Source of the DNA: Platanthera guangdongensis
Lineage: Eukaryota > Streptophyta > Magnoliopsida > Asparagales > Orchidaceae
NCBI GenBank assembly: GCA_039583875.1
Contig: CM077155.1
Span: forward strand, 8,606,043 to 8,670,042
Reading direction: 5' to 3'
DNA: 64,000 bases
Both the position numbers and the translations under genes were made by a program. Shown here piece after piece: positions 10,291 to 21,639 of this stretch. The notes below the pieces were generated by a model. That model was not told the DNA's origin. It worked only from the letters and a program-made list of their open reading frames with translations, and searched no databases. Position 1 is the stretch's first letter. Each line of letters opens with the position of its first letter.

Positions 10291-11365
10291 TGTCGAAACC
10301 AAAAATTGGCCCCAACCAGAGTTCGGATCCTGGTGTGTAGCTAACACCTACTTCTCCCAAAGCCACACCCTTGACCAGCTGCTGAGAGCTAAAGAACTGA
10401 CCCTAGGCTACAGTACGGAGGTCCCTCCACTAATCCAGAAGATCTCAGAGCGCTTCCCCTCCTTAACCATGTGTTGCGCTGAGAATACCTCAGAAAGCAC
10501 TACAAGACTTCAGAAAAATGAGAATGCTTTCCTTCTGAGGTACCATGTGAGTCTATTTATAGATTTGTCCAATATCTGGTCTTCCAACAACGTAGATCCA
10601 CTGTTCCAAAAGACTATATGTAGCCCAAAGTGGTCTGCCAACATCCAAACTCCTATGTTCTGTGGAAATAAATGTAGACCTCTTAGGGTATCTAGGTAAA
10701 TTTACCTCTAGACCCTACCAGGGATCTGAGTGGAGAAGCATCACTCTACGCCAACCCTGAGGGCCTCCCACTGATCCGGGCACAAACCTTCCAACAAGCC
10801 CTGGGCGGGAACCCTTCCGCTTCCAAGGACTAGGACATTGAGTGGAGAAGCATCACTCAACGCCAAGGACCAAGGCTTTGAGTGGAGAAGCATCACTCAA
10901 CGCCAACTCTGAGGGCTAAGGCATTGAGTGAAGAAACATCACTCAACTCTAGGAACCAGGGACTAGGACTTTGAGTGGAGAAGCATCACTCAACGCCAAG
11001 GACTAAGGCGTTGAGTGGAGAAGCATCACTCAACGCCAACTCTGAGTGCTAAAGCGTTGAGTGGAGAAGCATCACTCAATGCCGGCGACTAAGGAGTTGA
11101 GTGGAGAAGCATCACTCAATGCCAACTCATAGGGCTAAGGCGTTGAGTGGAGAAGCATGACTCAATGCCGGGGACAAGGGACTAGGGCGTTGAGTGGAGA
11201 AGCATCACTCAACGCCAAACCTGAGGGCCTCCCGTCGACCCGAGCGCAAGCCCTGAGCAGGAACCCTTCCACCTGAACTACTTACCAGACCCGATTAGCT
11301 TAAAGCCTAATCAAATCCAGGGTCCTAGGCCTTTGGGTCTCACTTAGTGAAAACGGGGTTGTACA
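10291..11365 (-). repeat. 3' LTR of T with dyad array
   Basis: On the plus strand it begins TGTCGAAACC and ends GGGGTTGTACA. A minus-strand TATA (TATAAATAG) is at 10553-10561. About ten units of a ~38-46-bp repeat fill 10725-11220. Each carries the dyad GCGTTGAGTG, a loop GAGAAGCAT and CACTCAACGC; units at 11006 and 11187 have perfect arms. Confidence 0.9.
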
Positions 11366-11385
11366 CAATCCCCGCTCTTTGTGAT
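11366..11385 (-). other. probable polypurine tract of T
   Basis: The minus strand reads a purine-rich GATCACAAAGAGCGGGGATTG-like stretch directly before the LTR. It contains AAAGAGCGGGGA, but is not a perfect tract. Confidence 0.45.
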
Positions 11386-11559
11386 CTATTATTATTCTCG
11401 TAAAGAAACATTCAACCCCTAATATTTGGTGAGTGCTTGATGACCTGGAAGAGAATATTTTGCGGGCCCTACCATAGTCTTATAAATATATGTCAGGGCC
11501 TGTCTCCAAGTCTTAATTACTCCTACTATAGTTTACCGCCCGAGCACTCGTATTACTAT

Positions 11560-12960
11560 GAAGACGTATGCCAAACGAGCCACTAAACCACTCTCACAAG
11601 ATGTCTAAGATCGTCTTGCCGCCGCTCAGGAGAGAGCTCGTGCCGACTGTGCTGGGTTCGCCATGGCTCTCGGCTAAAAGGCATATGAATTTGTCCTACC
11701 GACAAAAAAAGCCAAGTCAGTTCGTGAGACCACTCCGGGAATGAACCGGTCTCTCCGACCCCAACGCCTGCCCACGAGGATCCTGCTCTTCAGCTAGAGG
11801 TTCTTTTATTTCCCCATCTTTTGGCACTAACCGCCAAAGTGGGCTTGAGGTATTGATGAACCGTCTTTTTCATTGGACATGGTTCTAGAAGGCAATGCTG
11901 ATTCCCCTCTGGCGAATGCCGTGTCAACTCTGCTTCCTAATGGGAGTTCTCAGCTAGTTTCGGAAGCTGCCCCTCCGGTTACCCAGGCAGAGCCCACAAA
12001 TGCTCCATGTAATACTTTTGTTTTGGTTTTCGCTTCTATCTAGCTCATTAACTGCTCTAATCACCTGGCATTTTGCAGGTTTGACCTAGGGCATCATCCA
12101 CCTGAGGCCTAGGACTCCCGTTGATGCTAGCCCTGTCATTCCTGTGCCTGATACTCCCCTCTCGCCAGAGAGGGTTACTGATAAAAATCCGTCCCTCGCG
12201 TCAGGATCTTTCCCTTCCGCCGAGGAAGAAGCTGTCCCCCCCGCCTCCAGCCGACACCCATCTACCGGAGCAGACCCCATGACCTGCAGGAAGGGTAAAA
12301 CCACCCCTCCCGCTTTTCAGAAAGCCTTTCGAAGGTCGACCTGAGATCTCTCGCCAACCCTCAGGTAAGCTCAGACTTGATTTTCCTTTTTCTCCTTCTT
12401 GCCGACCCTGACACCGTCCCTCCCCAGGTCTTAGAGAGGCTGCAGAATCGCCGGGTGTCGATGAATAGGTGATCTCGCCCCGCCTTTCACCAACGAAATG
12501 TTGAGCTTTCTTGAAGCCTCCAGAGGTGCCGTGGATGAGAGGGAGAGGGTGGTGGGAGCCCTATCTAAGTTGGTCTGATGTGGCGAGAAGATACCTTATA
12601 GGTGAGTGCCTTCCAGGAGAAGATGGAACGACGCTTAACTGTGATCAAGCGGGACTGCGCCCATCTCCTGGGCGGGACAGATCGCCTGAGAGGAGGAAGT
12701 GAGTATACTTCTCCCAAGAGGCATATCACACGGGACCGGGACCAGCCGAGCTTGGTCCACTAGGAGCTTACCGCAGGAACTGCTTATCACTACCCCTGAG
12801 TGCCTCCGAGGACTGGAAGGCGGGGTCGGGGTCGCTGGTGGTAGGAGAGGTACTAAGTCCCGAGCGTTCTCGCCTCTTCTTCCCATAACCCGCAACCTTC
12901 CCTTATCGCTTGTACCTTTCCACGCTTGTAATAAACAAGAAGGCTTGACACTTTATTTAA
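11560..12960 (+). other. gene-like, spliced-looking plus-strand region in T
   Basis: Short readable peptides such as DRLAAAQERARADCAGFAMA (near 11600) and FLEASRGAVDERERVVGALS (near 12500) are separated by intron-like stretches. Candidate 3' splice sites are the T-rich tract ending GCATTTTGCAG at 12068-12078 and the CCCTCCCCAG before GTCTTAGAG at about 12420-12426. The second peptide looks like the helical C-terminal part of plant gypsy-type transposon ORFs. I cannot join it into one frame or say whether it is the tail of the antisense ORF from another copy. Confidence 0.4.
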
Positions 12961-13233
12961 TAATTTTACTATGCCTCTCGCCCTGCGAGATGCCTACTAT
13001 TTTTCAATCTCATTTTTTCATGCCATTCTATTTTGCCGAATGTCTAGTTCTCGCCCTGCTGTTTCTTTATATTTGCTTTGCACTTACTCCGGAAGCCCTC
13101 CTAGAGGCTTTCGCCCTCTGCAGATAAACGAAGCACTGGCAGTACCGGACGAAAGTTGAAACATCGGCTTGTACAAAATTGCTATCCGCATTTTCGCATT
13201 TAGGAAAAATGTCATGATTACCGCATATTTTTT

Positions 13234-13241
13234 TATAAATA
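13234..13241 (+). promoter_or_regulatory. TATA box for the antisense ORF of T
   Basis: TTTTTTATAAATAGG on the plus strand lies ~140 bp upstream of an ATG at 13377 that opens the antisense ORF. A C/T-rich leader lies between. Confidence 0.5.
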
Positions 13242-13376
13242 GGCCGACTCACCAACCGTATTTACTTCCATTTGATACCCAGCCTTCGCCTTCCTTCACC
13301 CTTTGCTCTCGATACTTCTGCAATGCGAACCTTCTTCCACACCCTTCTATCTTTCCCCTTTCCTCCCACTCACAAG

Positions 13377-14875
13377 ATGCCGGGCAAAACCGAAGGTTGC
13401 ACCAAATGCGCACAAAGCTTCCTTGAGCACAACTTCCCCCCTGCCGGCTGACCGAGACTGAATATGCCTCCATAGTGGCGGAATTCATTCCAGCGGGCTT
13501 CGTCACGCGCAACACTGGGAGTTAGGACAGGGTAAACTTCATGCTTGCAGGGGAGCTTGCCATTCTGCTGGACCACTTCAAGGTGGGGTTCCGCCTCCCC
13601 CTCTGGACTGAAATGTGCCAGGCCCTTTGATACTACGGGGTGGTGCCGGCCCAGCTCAACCCCAACTTAGTGGCACTGCTGGTGGCATTCGCCTGCTACA
13701 TGAGCGCATAAAGGATCGAATTCAACCTCTCTATCTTCCGTAAGTTGTTCAACTTCCGCGACAAAGGGGGGTTGTCTTCTTCTTGGGCCAGTCAGTGAAG
13801 ACCAGCGATCTCGCCAACGAAAACCACGACTGACCGTAGAAGTTTGTCTTCATCGCGGGGAAGTTCGACATCATACCCCTCTCACCGGTACAATATGACG
13901 AGGCAACCTACAGGCCATCGACACTGGGAGGGCGCAATATCTCCCTCCTCAACTTCTTTGGGACCAAGAGCTTCGGCGTGAAGTTCTTACAGCTGGATTT
14001 CAACTCCCTTCTGCCAGTTTCCGCCGGCGAAGGTACCATTCCACCTTATCCATTTAATTTGTACTTTAAACTTTTAAGACTAACCTTTATGGCTTTTGCA
14101 AGTGAGCAGGAGATCCCCCTCAACCAGCCATTTGGCGAGGCTAGGGGTTCAGCCGCCACGCTGGCTCTCGCCAAGTCCGCCGCTCTAGCCTGCCAGAATG
14201 AGCTGGGCACCTCTTTCCAACCAAGTGCCAGGAAGTGGAAGCCCGATGGTCCTTCGGCCCCCTCCAAGAAGTCCAAACTGTCCAAGGCGGACAAGGGCAA
14301 GTCTGTCGCCGAGACCCCCGATGAGGTCCTATCTGCCGTAGGCGAAGCAGTTGTCGCTGGGCTGGCTACTGCTCCCTCTAAGATGGTTTCCGCCAAGCCG
14401 GTATTGAGAGGGTATCAGAACTTTGGCTTCGGTGAGAAGTACTTAGATGAAGAGGTCCAGCCCATGCTATGGTGGGACTCGGAAGCCAACCGAGCCTCGA
14501 TCATCGCACCTCCACACCTGGTTTGAGAAAGACACGACTAGAGGAGAAGCCTTCACGCTTGGATTCGGGATCTATAGCCGGGTAGACGCTACTGTATTTA
14601 ATCGGGAGACTACCCGGGCTCTCGCCCATGAATCATGTCGAGCCCAACTGCATACATTTGAGCTCACACACATGACGTCGCACCACAACATCAATATCGA
14701 GCGCAACCTCGTTGAGGCACTCAAGTCAAGTGATCTCGCCGCCGCTGAGGTCGTCACCCTGAAGGATGACCTGGAGGCCTCGCAGAAGCTTTTCTCCCTC
14801 CAACCATCGATTGAGGTATGTAAATCTTCAAAGGCCTTTCGCCTTGCGACAATTTCATGCTAGCTCTAATCCCAA
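13377..14875 (+). pseudogene. antisense ORF of T, 'putative gypsy-type transposon' family
   Basis: The ATG at 13377 opens MPGKTEGCTKCAQSFLEHNF; frames then shift. The clearest block, 13560-13770, reads LAILLDHFKVGFRLPLWTEM, then YYGVVPAQLNPNLVALLVAF, then IEFNLSIFRKLFNFRDKGGL, broken by TGA/TAA stops. This N-terminal domain is the one annotated in plants as putative gypsy-type transposon (Pfam Transposase_28). A likely intron runs from a GT at 14031 to an AG near 14110. After it comes a Ser/Lys-rich low-complexity part (14200-14330) and a segment with the His/Glu-rich look of a coiled coil to about 14870. Despite the family name no transposase activity is established. It lies on the strand opposite gag-pol. 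Confidence 0.65.
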
Positions 14876-14949
14876 ATTTATCTCAGGATTCTACCCAGGC
14901 CCAGCTGTCGCGTGCATGTTAGGCTTCTCTACGATGCGAGATCGCTCTG

Positions 14950-15361
14950 CTAAAGGCGGAACTAAAAAAACACAGATGAGAGGGCGCCCAAAAATGGCGT
15001 TGTAGCTGCTCGGAGCGTCAACGATGACGAACCGACAGTTCCTCTAAACTCCCACTAACTTCATGTATAATCCCACCCCTCCCTCTACTTCCTTCCCCTC
15101 ACCCGAGACGCCTTCATGTGCTAAAACCCTATGTGCCTCCACCTTCATCTCATTGAAAGCCTTCTTGAAGATCGTGTTCATAGAGCTTCCGTTTTCCACC
15201 AGAATCCTGGAGACCGTAAAATTCTCTACGGCCATCCAGATCACCAAGGCATCACAAAACATGTCTTCATAGTCGGGCATATCATTCGATGAGAAGGTGA
15301 TCTTTTCCTCTTGGGGGGGGGGGGGGGTCAGGGAGGTCGAGGTTACACTCCTCCTATACAT
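14950..15361 (-). pseudogene. protease of Gypsy T, catalytic Asp lost
   Basis: The minus-strand reading contains DALVIWMAVENFTVSRILVE, then NGSSMNTIFKKAFNEMKVEA, and after a stop near 15050 FVIVDAPSSYNAIFGRPLIC. These are the flap, active-site and C-terminal landmarks of the aspartic protease of Tat/Athila-type elements (family pattern LVDNGSS ... YNAILGRP). The active-site Asp position is Glu here (VENGSS), which should abolish cleavage. The domain ends near 14950 and RT does not follow. Confidence 0.75.
15313..15327 (+). repeat. G15 homopolymer inside the T gag-protease region
   Basis: Fifteen consecutive G on the plus strand (C on the coding strand). The minus-strand frame reads a run of proline codons (TPPPPQEE) across it. 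Confidence 0.9.
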
Positions 15362-15494
15362 GGTTTGGAAGCTCCCCTTACGGGTTGCCTCATCCCTACT
15401 CCCCCATGGATCACTCTGATCCCTCCTTGGGATCCCATATCTGCCTGGTCCTCACACCTATCTTCTTCTCCTCCTGGCAGAACATCCTCAATCC

Positions 15495-15725
15495 TCACGG
15501 GCGGCTACTGCTGAACTTTCCCCTGGCCTCCCTTATATCCATAAACTCTGGGCAGGTGGCCGTCGCGTAACCCTCCTCCCGATGAAAGTCACAAAAAGGA
15601 AACACCACCCTTCCTTCCCTTCTCCTTCCTCCTCCCTTAACTACTCTTCTCTCTCTCTCCTTGCTCGGGCGATCATCATCGCCTTCTGCTGCTACAGGAG
15701 AGGGACCCGGTGCCCCTGCCTCCAA
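15495..15725 (-). pseudogene. gag C-terminal, zinc-binding-like part of T
   Basis: After an Arg/Glu-rich stretch the reading gives FPFCDFHREEGYATATCPEF. This matches the CxFHxxxGHxTxxC element that takes the place of a standard knuckle in Tat/Athila gag, with the second His read as Tyr. It is in the same frame as the gag core ORF further right, with stops between. Confidence 0.65.
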
Positions 15726-16130
15726 GCCAGTGGATTAAACCTTCCCCGACCGTGAAAGTTCTCTCCCCTTAGAATACTCCCCCTGCCCCTGGGTATATCC
15801 TTATTGGCGCGTCCAGCCCAACTAGTTGTTTGGCTCCCTATGCCCCCAACCTTGGTGCTGCCCCGGGTGCCCCTAACATCAGGGCTCTTCTCTTCTGCTC
15901 TCCTCTCTCTACTCTCTCTGCCTCCCTGCTCCTAACTTGGACAGCTTCCTATCAAATTCCAGGTTGGCCGCTTCAATCTCCATCTCCTTCTCCGCACTTT
16001 TCTTCAACTCCTCGAAGGGAGGGGGGAGCACTCTCTTCATCAATATGCTAAAGAAACTCTACCTCAACCTGAGGGTGAAGGAGAGCATAATAGTGTACCC
16101 TGACATATCCTGGACATGTTGAATCTCCTC

Positions 16131-16505
16131 CTAGAACCTATCAACACAGCTTCCCAACATCTCCCCCGGCTTCTGCTTGATGGCAAACAAGCACTCCGCC
16201 GACTTCTTCCTCTTCTTTGATGTGGATAACCTCAATAGGAACCCATGGCGCAGGTCTTCAAAGCAGTAGATAGAGCTTCCATGGAGTTGATGGAACCACT
16301 CCCTAGCCTTCTCCTTCAAAGTGATGGAAAAAAGCCTACACTTTAAGGTGTCTGACATCTGTCTTATGGAAATGACATCCTCGAACCATTGCACATGCTG
16401 CACAGAGTCGTTTATGCCCGTGTAGTTGGACATGTCTGGCTCTCTGAACCCGTCAGGGATCAGGGCAGAGATAATCATCTCACTAAAAGGGCTTCCGCGT
16501 ACCAC
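16131..16505 (-). pseudogene. gag core of Gypsy T
   Basis: The minus-strand ORF reads FREPDMSNYTGINDSVQHVQ, then TLKCRLFSITLKEKAREWFH, then FLLRLSTSKKRKKSAECLFA, the retrotrans_gag core order (YxGxxDP-like start, AxxWFxxL, then xLxxxxxQxxxESL). It is in frame with the N-terminal ORF 16832-16536 but separated by three stops within 35 bp, and ends in a TGA before QHVQDM-like sequence. Gag forms the particle; this one is broken. Confidence 0.8.
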
Positions 16506-16535
16506 CTAGCTAGAGGACCAGTATCAGGATCTCAA

Positions 16536-16832
16536 CTAGCTGAGCCCGTCAACACTAGCCTGCCCAGGAAAGAGCTCCTGCATGACGACATCCCTCTTTC
16601 CAACTTCTGTCAGGACATCCTTTCCGGGACGCTGTCTCGGAGCGTGCTCGCCCAACGATAGAGCGGCAACCACTGGAATCTGAGGCGTCACCCACTCACT
16701 CCTTGTCGAGAACTCCAAATGGATGGTTTGCATGACTTCCCGCCTGAAGTCTTCCAGCATCCACAAAGTCACCCCACTCGCCTGGGGTGGAGAACCTCCT
16801 GAGCCTGATCCTTCCTCCTTACCTCTAGTCAT
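16536..16832 (-). pseudogene. gag N-terminal region of Gypsy T
   Basis: It starts at an ATG 16832, ~40 bp inside the primer site. The product is Gly/Ser-rich at first, then MLEDFRREVMQTIHLEFSTR, a helix typical of gypsy gag leaders. It runs in the same frame as the gag core. Confidence 0.6.
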
Positions 16833-16870
16833 GATACTAAGCCTGAGTTTTTCTTGAATTAGCTACTGTC

Positions 16871-16886
16871 CACGCTCACCGCACCA
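16871..16886 (-). other. primer binding site of T
   Basis: The minus strand reads TGGTGCGGTGAGCGTG four bases inside the LTR. It resembles the TGGTGCCGTGA-type primer sites of plant Gypsy elements; the tRNA is not assigned. Confidence 0.6.
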
Positions 16887-16890
16887 GAAA

Positions 16891-17995
16891 TGTTTGAACC
16901 AAAAACTGGTCCTAATGAGAGTTCAGACCTTGTGGTGTAGCTAACACTTACTTCTCCCAAGCCCAGACCCTTAACCAGCTGCTGAAAGCTAAAGAACTGA
17001 ACCTAGGCTACAACACGGAGGTCCCTCCACTAGCCCGAAAGATCTCAGAGCGCTTCCCCTACTTAGCAAAGTGCCAAACTAAGGATACCTCAGAAAGAAC
17101 TACAAGACTTTAGAAAAATGAGAAAGCTTGCCTTTTGAGGTGCCCTGTAGGTCTATTTATAGATTTCCAATATCTAGTCTACCAACAGCGTAGCTCCGCT
17201 GTTCCAAAAGGATATATGCAGCCCAAAGTGGTCTGCCAACATTCAAACTCTGCTATTCTGAGGAGATAAATGCATACCTCCCAGGGTATCTTGGTAAATT
17301 TACCTTTGGATCCTACCAGGGCGCTAAGTGGAGAAGCATCACTCAACACCAATCCTGAGGGCCTCCCACTAACCCGGGTGCAAACATTTCCGCAAGCCCT
17401 GGGCAAGGAACCTTCCGCTTCCAAGGACTAGGGCATTGAGTGGAGAAGCATCACTCAATGCCAAGGACTAAGGCATTGAGTGGAGAAGCACCACTCAACG
17501 CCAACTCTGATGGCTAAGGTGTTTACTAGAGAAGCATCACTCAACCCCGGGACTAAGGCGTTGAGTGGAGAAGCATCACTCAATGCCGGGAACCAGGGAC
17601 TAGGGCGTTGAGTGGAGAAGCATCACTTAATGCCAAGGACTAAGGCGTTGAGTAGAGAAGTATCACTCAATGCCAACTCTGAGGGCTAAGGCGTTGAGTG
17701 GAGAAGCATCACTCAACGCAAAGGACTAAGGCATTGAGTGAAGTAGCATCACTCAATGCCAACTCTGAGGCCTAAGGTGTTGAGTGGAGAAGCATCACTC
17801 AACGCCAGGGACTAGGGCGTTGAGTGTACAAGCATCACTAAATGCCAACCCTGAGGGCCTCCCGCCTACCCGGGTGTAAGCCCTGGGCAAGAACCATTCC
17901 GCCTGCACTACTCACCAGAACCGATTCGCTTAAAGCCTACTCAAACCTGGGGTCCTAGGCCTTTGGGTCTCACTTAGCAAATATGGGGTTGTACA
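16891..17995 (-). repeat. 5' LTR of T with dyad array
   Basis: It begins TGTTTGAACC and ends GGGGTTGTACA on the plus strand. A minus-strand TATAAATAG lies at 17153-17161. About eleven repeat units fill 17320-17850, upstream of that TATA in minus sense. It aligns with the left LTR throughout; unit number differs by about one. Confidence 0.9.
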
Positions 17996-18000
17996 GTGAA

Positions 18001-18525
18001 GAGATCATATCAAGTTGCAAATTCGAATAATCCTTTTTTTCAATAATAATTAATTAAATCATACTCAAGATATTCACTTTATTCAACTGATAAACTTGTC
18101 AATCATTAAGAGTTCACACATTCACAAATCCATTTGTTTGATAAAATATAAAGCTCAATTAAAAATTCTTATCTTGTGTGTACTTTTTTTTTAAAATTAT
18201 TACTCTAACATAATTTTTTCTCTCATTAAACTCCCACATTAATTGAAAAAGATAAGAAAAAGCATAGTCTTTGATTTAGTCTCAACAAAAGTTTAATAAT
18301 TCAATTAGAAGAAGGATTGGCTATGACTTGGATGGAAATTTATGGTTGAGTTTTTGATAGTGGAATGATAATTTCCTAATCAACAATCTTATAGATAATT
18401 AACCATATTATGGTATTTAAATCTCAAAGAACACATTTTTGTTTATGTTTTGCTTTATACTCATAGTTAAGATCATTTCAAGTAGGGGTACACATACTTG
18501 TTGGTGTTACCATGATGATTTAGAA
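18001..18525 (-). repeat. left arm, segment 3, of inverted repeat P
   Basis: This is the reverse complement of about 19545-20060. Clear anchors are 18061-18180 against 19860-19990 and 18290-18370 against 19690-19760. Similarity fades near 18525, the inner end of the left arm. Confidence 0.75.
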
Positions 18526-19559
18526 GTGGTCAAACATGTAGTTTCACTGCCAATACGATAGGAGCCTACAGGGCCACACATAAGAGAGTTTGGAGAAGTT
18601 GGAGGAATGGATTGTGTTGGTCTTACTCATATATGGTATGAGTGAAGGACCAAGCACTTGACTGAATTGGAATTCGAGAAGGACAATTCAATTCGTCGAG
18701 TTATCCTGAGACATCTCAATGAATTCGTTGAGACATCTCGAGACATCTCGTGTCATCTCAACGAATTCGTCAGATTGTCTCGTGTCATTACGACGAATAT
18801 GTCAAAGTCATCTCGACGAATTCAAATAAGTAATAAAATGGTTTTTCATGCTTAAAATAATATCTTTGTTTTGGACAAGCAAATGTATACATGTGGGGGT
18901 GATATAACTCCTACCAATTAGGTAGTGAATAACTTGATGGAACATGAAATGATTTATCTCAATTTTTGCTTTAATTAATCAATAAAATATTCTAGTTATT
19001 CAATGATAATTAATTAGTATGGCTAGACTATCCTAAGAGTTTAAATTATGAATTTGAAGTTAGTAAGTTTTTTTTTTGTAAAGCTCTCTTGAGTATTTAT
19101 TCTATGCACAATTTTCTTTAAATTTTTTTTTTTACTTCCATGCAATCTTTTGTAATTGACTTCTAAAAATAATGGGGATGGGTGAGCAAGAACTGAGTTA
19201 ACGATGTATGCTAGGACATGAACTTAGGGATATAGTTAATCCATTTTGATTATCCACTAAAACATTTGAGCTTGAAAATTTCATTTTGATACACATTATT
19301 CTATGCATAATTTTACTATATTTCTACTAGTTGTGTCTTAGTAGGTTAAACATTTGTGGGTGTTTAATTTTTCCTTAAAAATTATTGAATGTCATAGTGA
19401 TATGTAGCCTAGGTATATATATACATATTTGAAATGATCCCAACTATGATGAAAAAAGAAAAGAAAAAATGTGACATAGTGATATGCGGCTTAATTATAT
19501 GTATATATATTTGGAATGAACCCAACTATGAAGAAAAAAATGTCATAGTGACATTTGGC
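18526..19559. other. spacer of inverted repeat P
   Basis: No gene is visible. At 18680-18835 short words ACATCTCG and CGAATTCGT recur many times in a degenerate satellite-like block. From 19391 the first two units of a ~75-bp triplicate begin (19391, 19471, 19542), starting GTCATAGTGA and containing CCCAACTATGA. Confidence 0.6.
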
Positions 19560-21625
19560 CTAAGTATATGTACTTATACTTGGATTGATCCTAACTATTA
19601 GCATGATATGTTAAAAATTATGTTGTGGAAGAATTAAATCCCATAATATGGTGAATTATTAAGATTATTAAATAGGGAACACCATTCCACTATGAAAACT
19701 TAACCATAAATTTCTAACCAAGCCAAAGCCAATCCTACTTTCAATTGAACTACTAACTCTTATGGAGGCTATATCAAAAACTTAGCTTATTCTTATCCTT
19801 TCCAATTAATACATAGGTTCAATGAAAAAAAATGCATGCGAGTAAATTATTTCTAAAAAAAAGCACACACAACACTAGAGTTCTTAATTGACCTTTATCT
19901 TTTATCAAACTAATGAATTTGTGAATGTTTAAGCTCTTATTGATTGATAAACTTATTAGTTGAGTAAAATAATTTTCTTGAGTATGTTTTGATTAATTTT
20001 TGTGAAGTAAACAAAGGATCACTTAAATTTGCATCTTGATATTAGTTATTTATTCAATTTATTGATATGAATTATCTTTACTAGGTACTAGAAAAGGCCT
20101 AAGTGTGGAGGTGTCATAATTTCTTAAAAAGAAATTATTTTAGCCCATTTATGTTGACTTCATGATTATTATAATTGAGAAAAATGTTTTTAAATCAAAT
20201 AAAATAAGATTAAATTTATAATTGGTCTAATTTGGGTATTAACGTCATTTTTCTATGTTTTTATTATACAAATTCTGAAGAATTTATAGTGGAGACAAAC
20301 AAATTCAAATTCTCGAAAGTTGTTGTAGAGTTGTTGCAACAAGCTGGAATCCGAATTTCAGATTTAAAATTTAAATGTCGACGCCAACAAATTTGAAAAA
20401 GAGGAGTCTTGCTTTAGTTTTGACATAAAATAAAGGAGCAAAATACCATTTTAAATGAGCTGAATTTTTACAAGGAAAGCAATCATATTTAATTAAAAGG
20501 ATTTTCCATTTAAAAGGAGGATTCGTCTAATAGAAAAATCCTTTAGAGATATTTCTCTTGAATACAAAAAGTGGGGCTGAATAGGCGGGTTTGGCCATGA
20601 TAAAAAAGAACATCAAGGGGAAATTTCGGGGATCAGCTGGGAGATCAAGAGGGCCACCACCACAAAAATATTTGTCCATCAACTTGGAGAGGAGGAAGCT
20701 AGTGCACATCGTGGAGAAGAGGATCATTTTACGGGAAATTCGAGTGGCTTTCTCCTACAACACTTCAATTTCATTCATATTTTGTAAGATCTTTTTAATT
20801 GTGTTGTGTGTCTCTATTATCATGAACTAATTTTTAAATTGTTGTAAGATGAGAGTACTATGCTTGTTGAGATGATGAATTTATTTTAATATTTATGTAT
20901 GTTTGTTAATTTATCTTTATTTGATTTATGAACTTTATCTTGAAAACTTTGGTTCTTCATATTATAATTGCGTTTCAAGATTCGAGAGAGAGAAGCGTTA
21001 TTAATTTGATGGAGATTTTATTATCACGTTTTGAGATTCGAGAGAGGAGAAGCGTGCGTATATCACCAAAGTTTTTATATTTTTACTACGTTTCATAATT
21101 TGAGAGATGAGTTGCATAAGTATATCATAAATTCAATATAGCGTAGAAGGGAGAAAGAGATTGTCTTCTTGTTATCAACATTGATTTTCGTTCTTTATAA
21201 TATTTTTCCACTACACCTAAGTTAGAGATAACTAGGTGAATGAAGAGATATACAGATTTCCAAGATTCAAGAGATGAGTATTTCTAATTGAAAATCGTTA
21301 CAAGATAAAATAATTGAACATTTTCAAAAATCATCATTTTAATGGTTCATCACAATAAGCATATGCAATCAAAATACAAGGCTACATCTCCAAATTAATA
21401 AAAGTAATTTTATTATAAAATCATTATTTAATTTTGTTAGTATTTTAAATCATTTTCAAAATCACCATATTTAATTAATTTTACTTCAATTTAAAGAAAA
21501 GACTATACTAGTATTTGCAAGCATTAGGTTGGTCACTTACTCGTGAGAACGATCTATACTCTAATTTTATTACTTGATTCAACATGTGCACTTGCGTAAT
21601 TTATACACATCCATTTGGGGCGTAT
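19560..21625 (+). repeat. right arm of inverted repeat P (LTR-like)
   Basis: The uninterrupted partner of the split left arm, in opposite orientation. A polypurine-like GTGTGGAGG is followed by TGTCATAATTTC at 20112, a possible LTR start. The arm ends near 21625, where TTTTTTGCACAGTTGTGGGG resembles a decayed Gypsy primer site. An ORF at 20591-20830 has no recognisable product. If the reading is right the LTR is ~1.5 kb. Confidence 0.65.
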
Positions 21626-21639
21626 CATGTTTTTTTGCA

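Larger units (their letters stand above)
10291..17995 (-). mobile_element. Gypsy (Tat-like) retrotransposon T, TSD GTGAA, RT/IN absent
   Basis: Two direct LTRs of 1,075 and 1,105 bp are flanked by a perfect 5-bp duplication GTGAA at 10286-10290 and 17996-18000. A primer-site-like TGGTGCGGTGAGC at the inner edge of the right LTR shows minus orientation. Gag and protease are found on the minus strand at 14.9-16.8 kb. No RT, RNase H or integrase is found, and the space is filled by plus-strand gene-like sequence. An extra ORF antisense to gag-pol, near the 3' LTR, is known from Tat-lineage elements such as Grande, which supports the lineage. T sits in the left arm of inverted repeat P. Confidence 0.9.

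Noticed and set aside
10725..11220. Tandem dyads as a CRISPR-like array
   Set aside because: Regular repeats with short spacers catch the eye, but this is an LTR of a plant retrotransposon, the spacers are themselves repeats and there is no cas context.
20591..20830. 79-codon ORF in the right arm of P
   Set aside because: No resemblance to a known protein, no conservation of the frame in the left arm.
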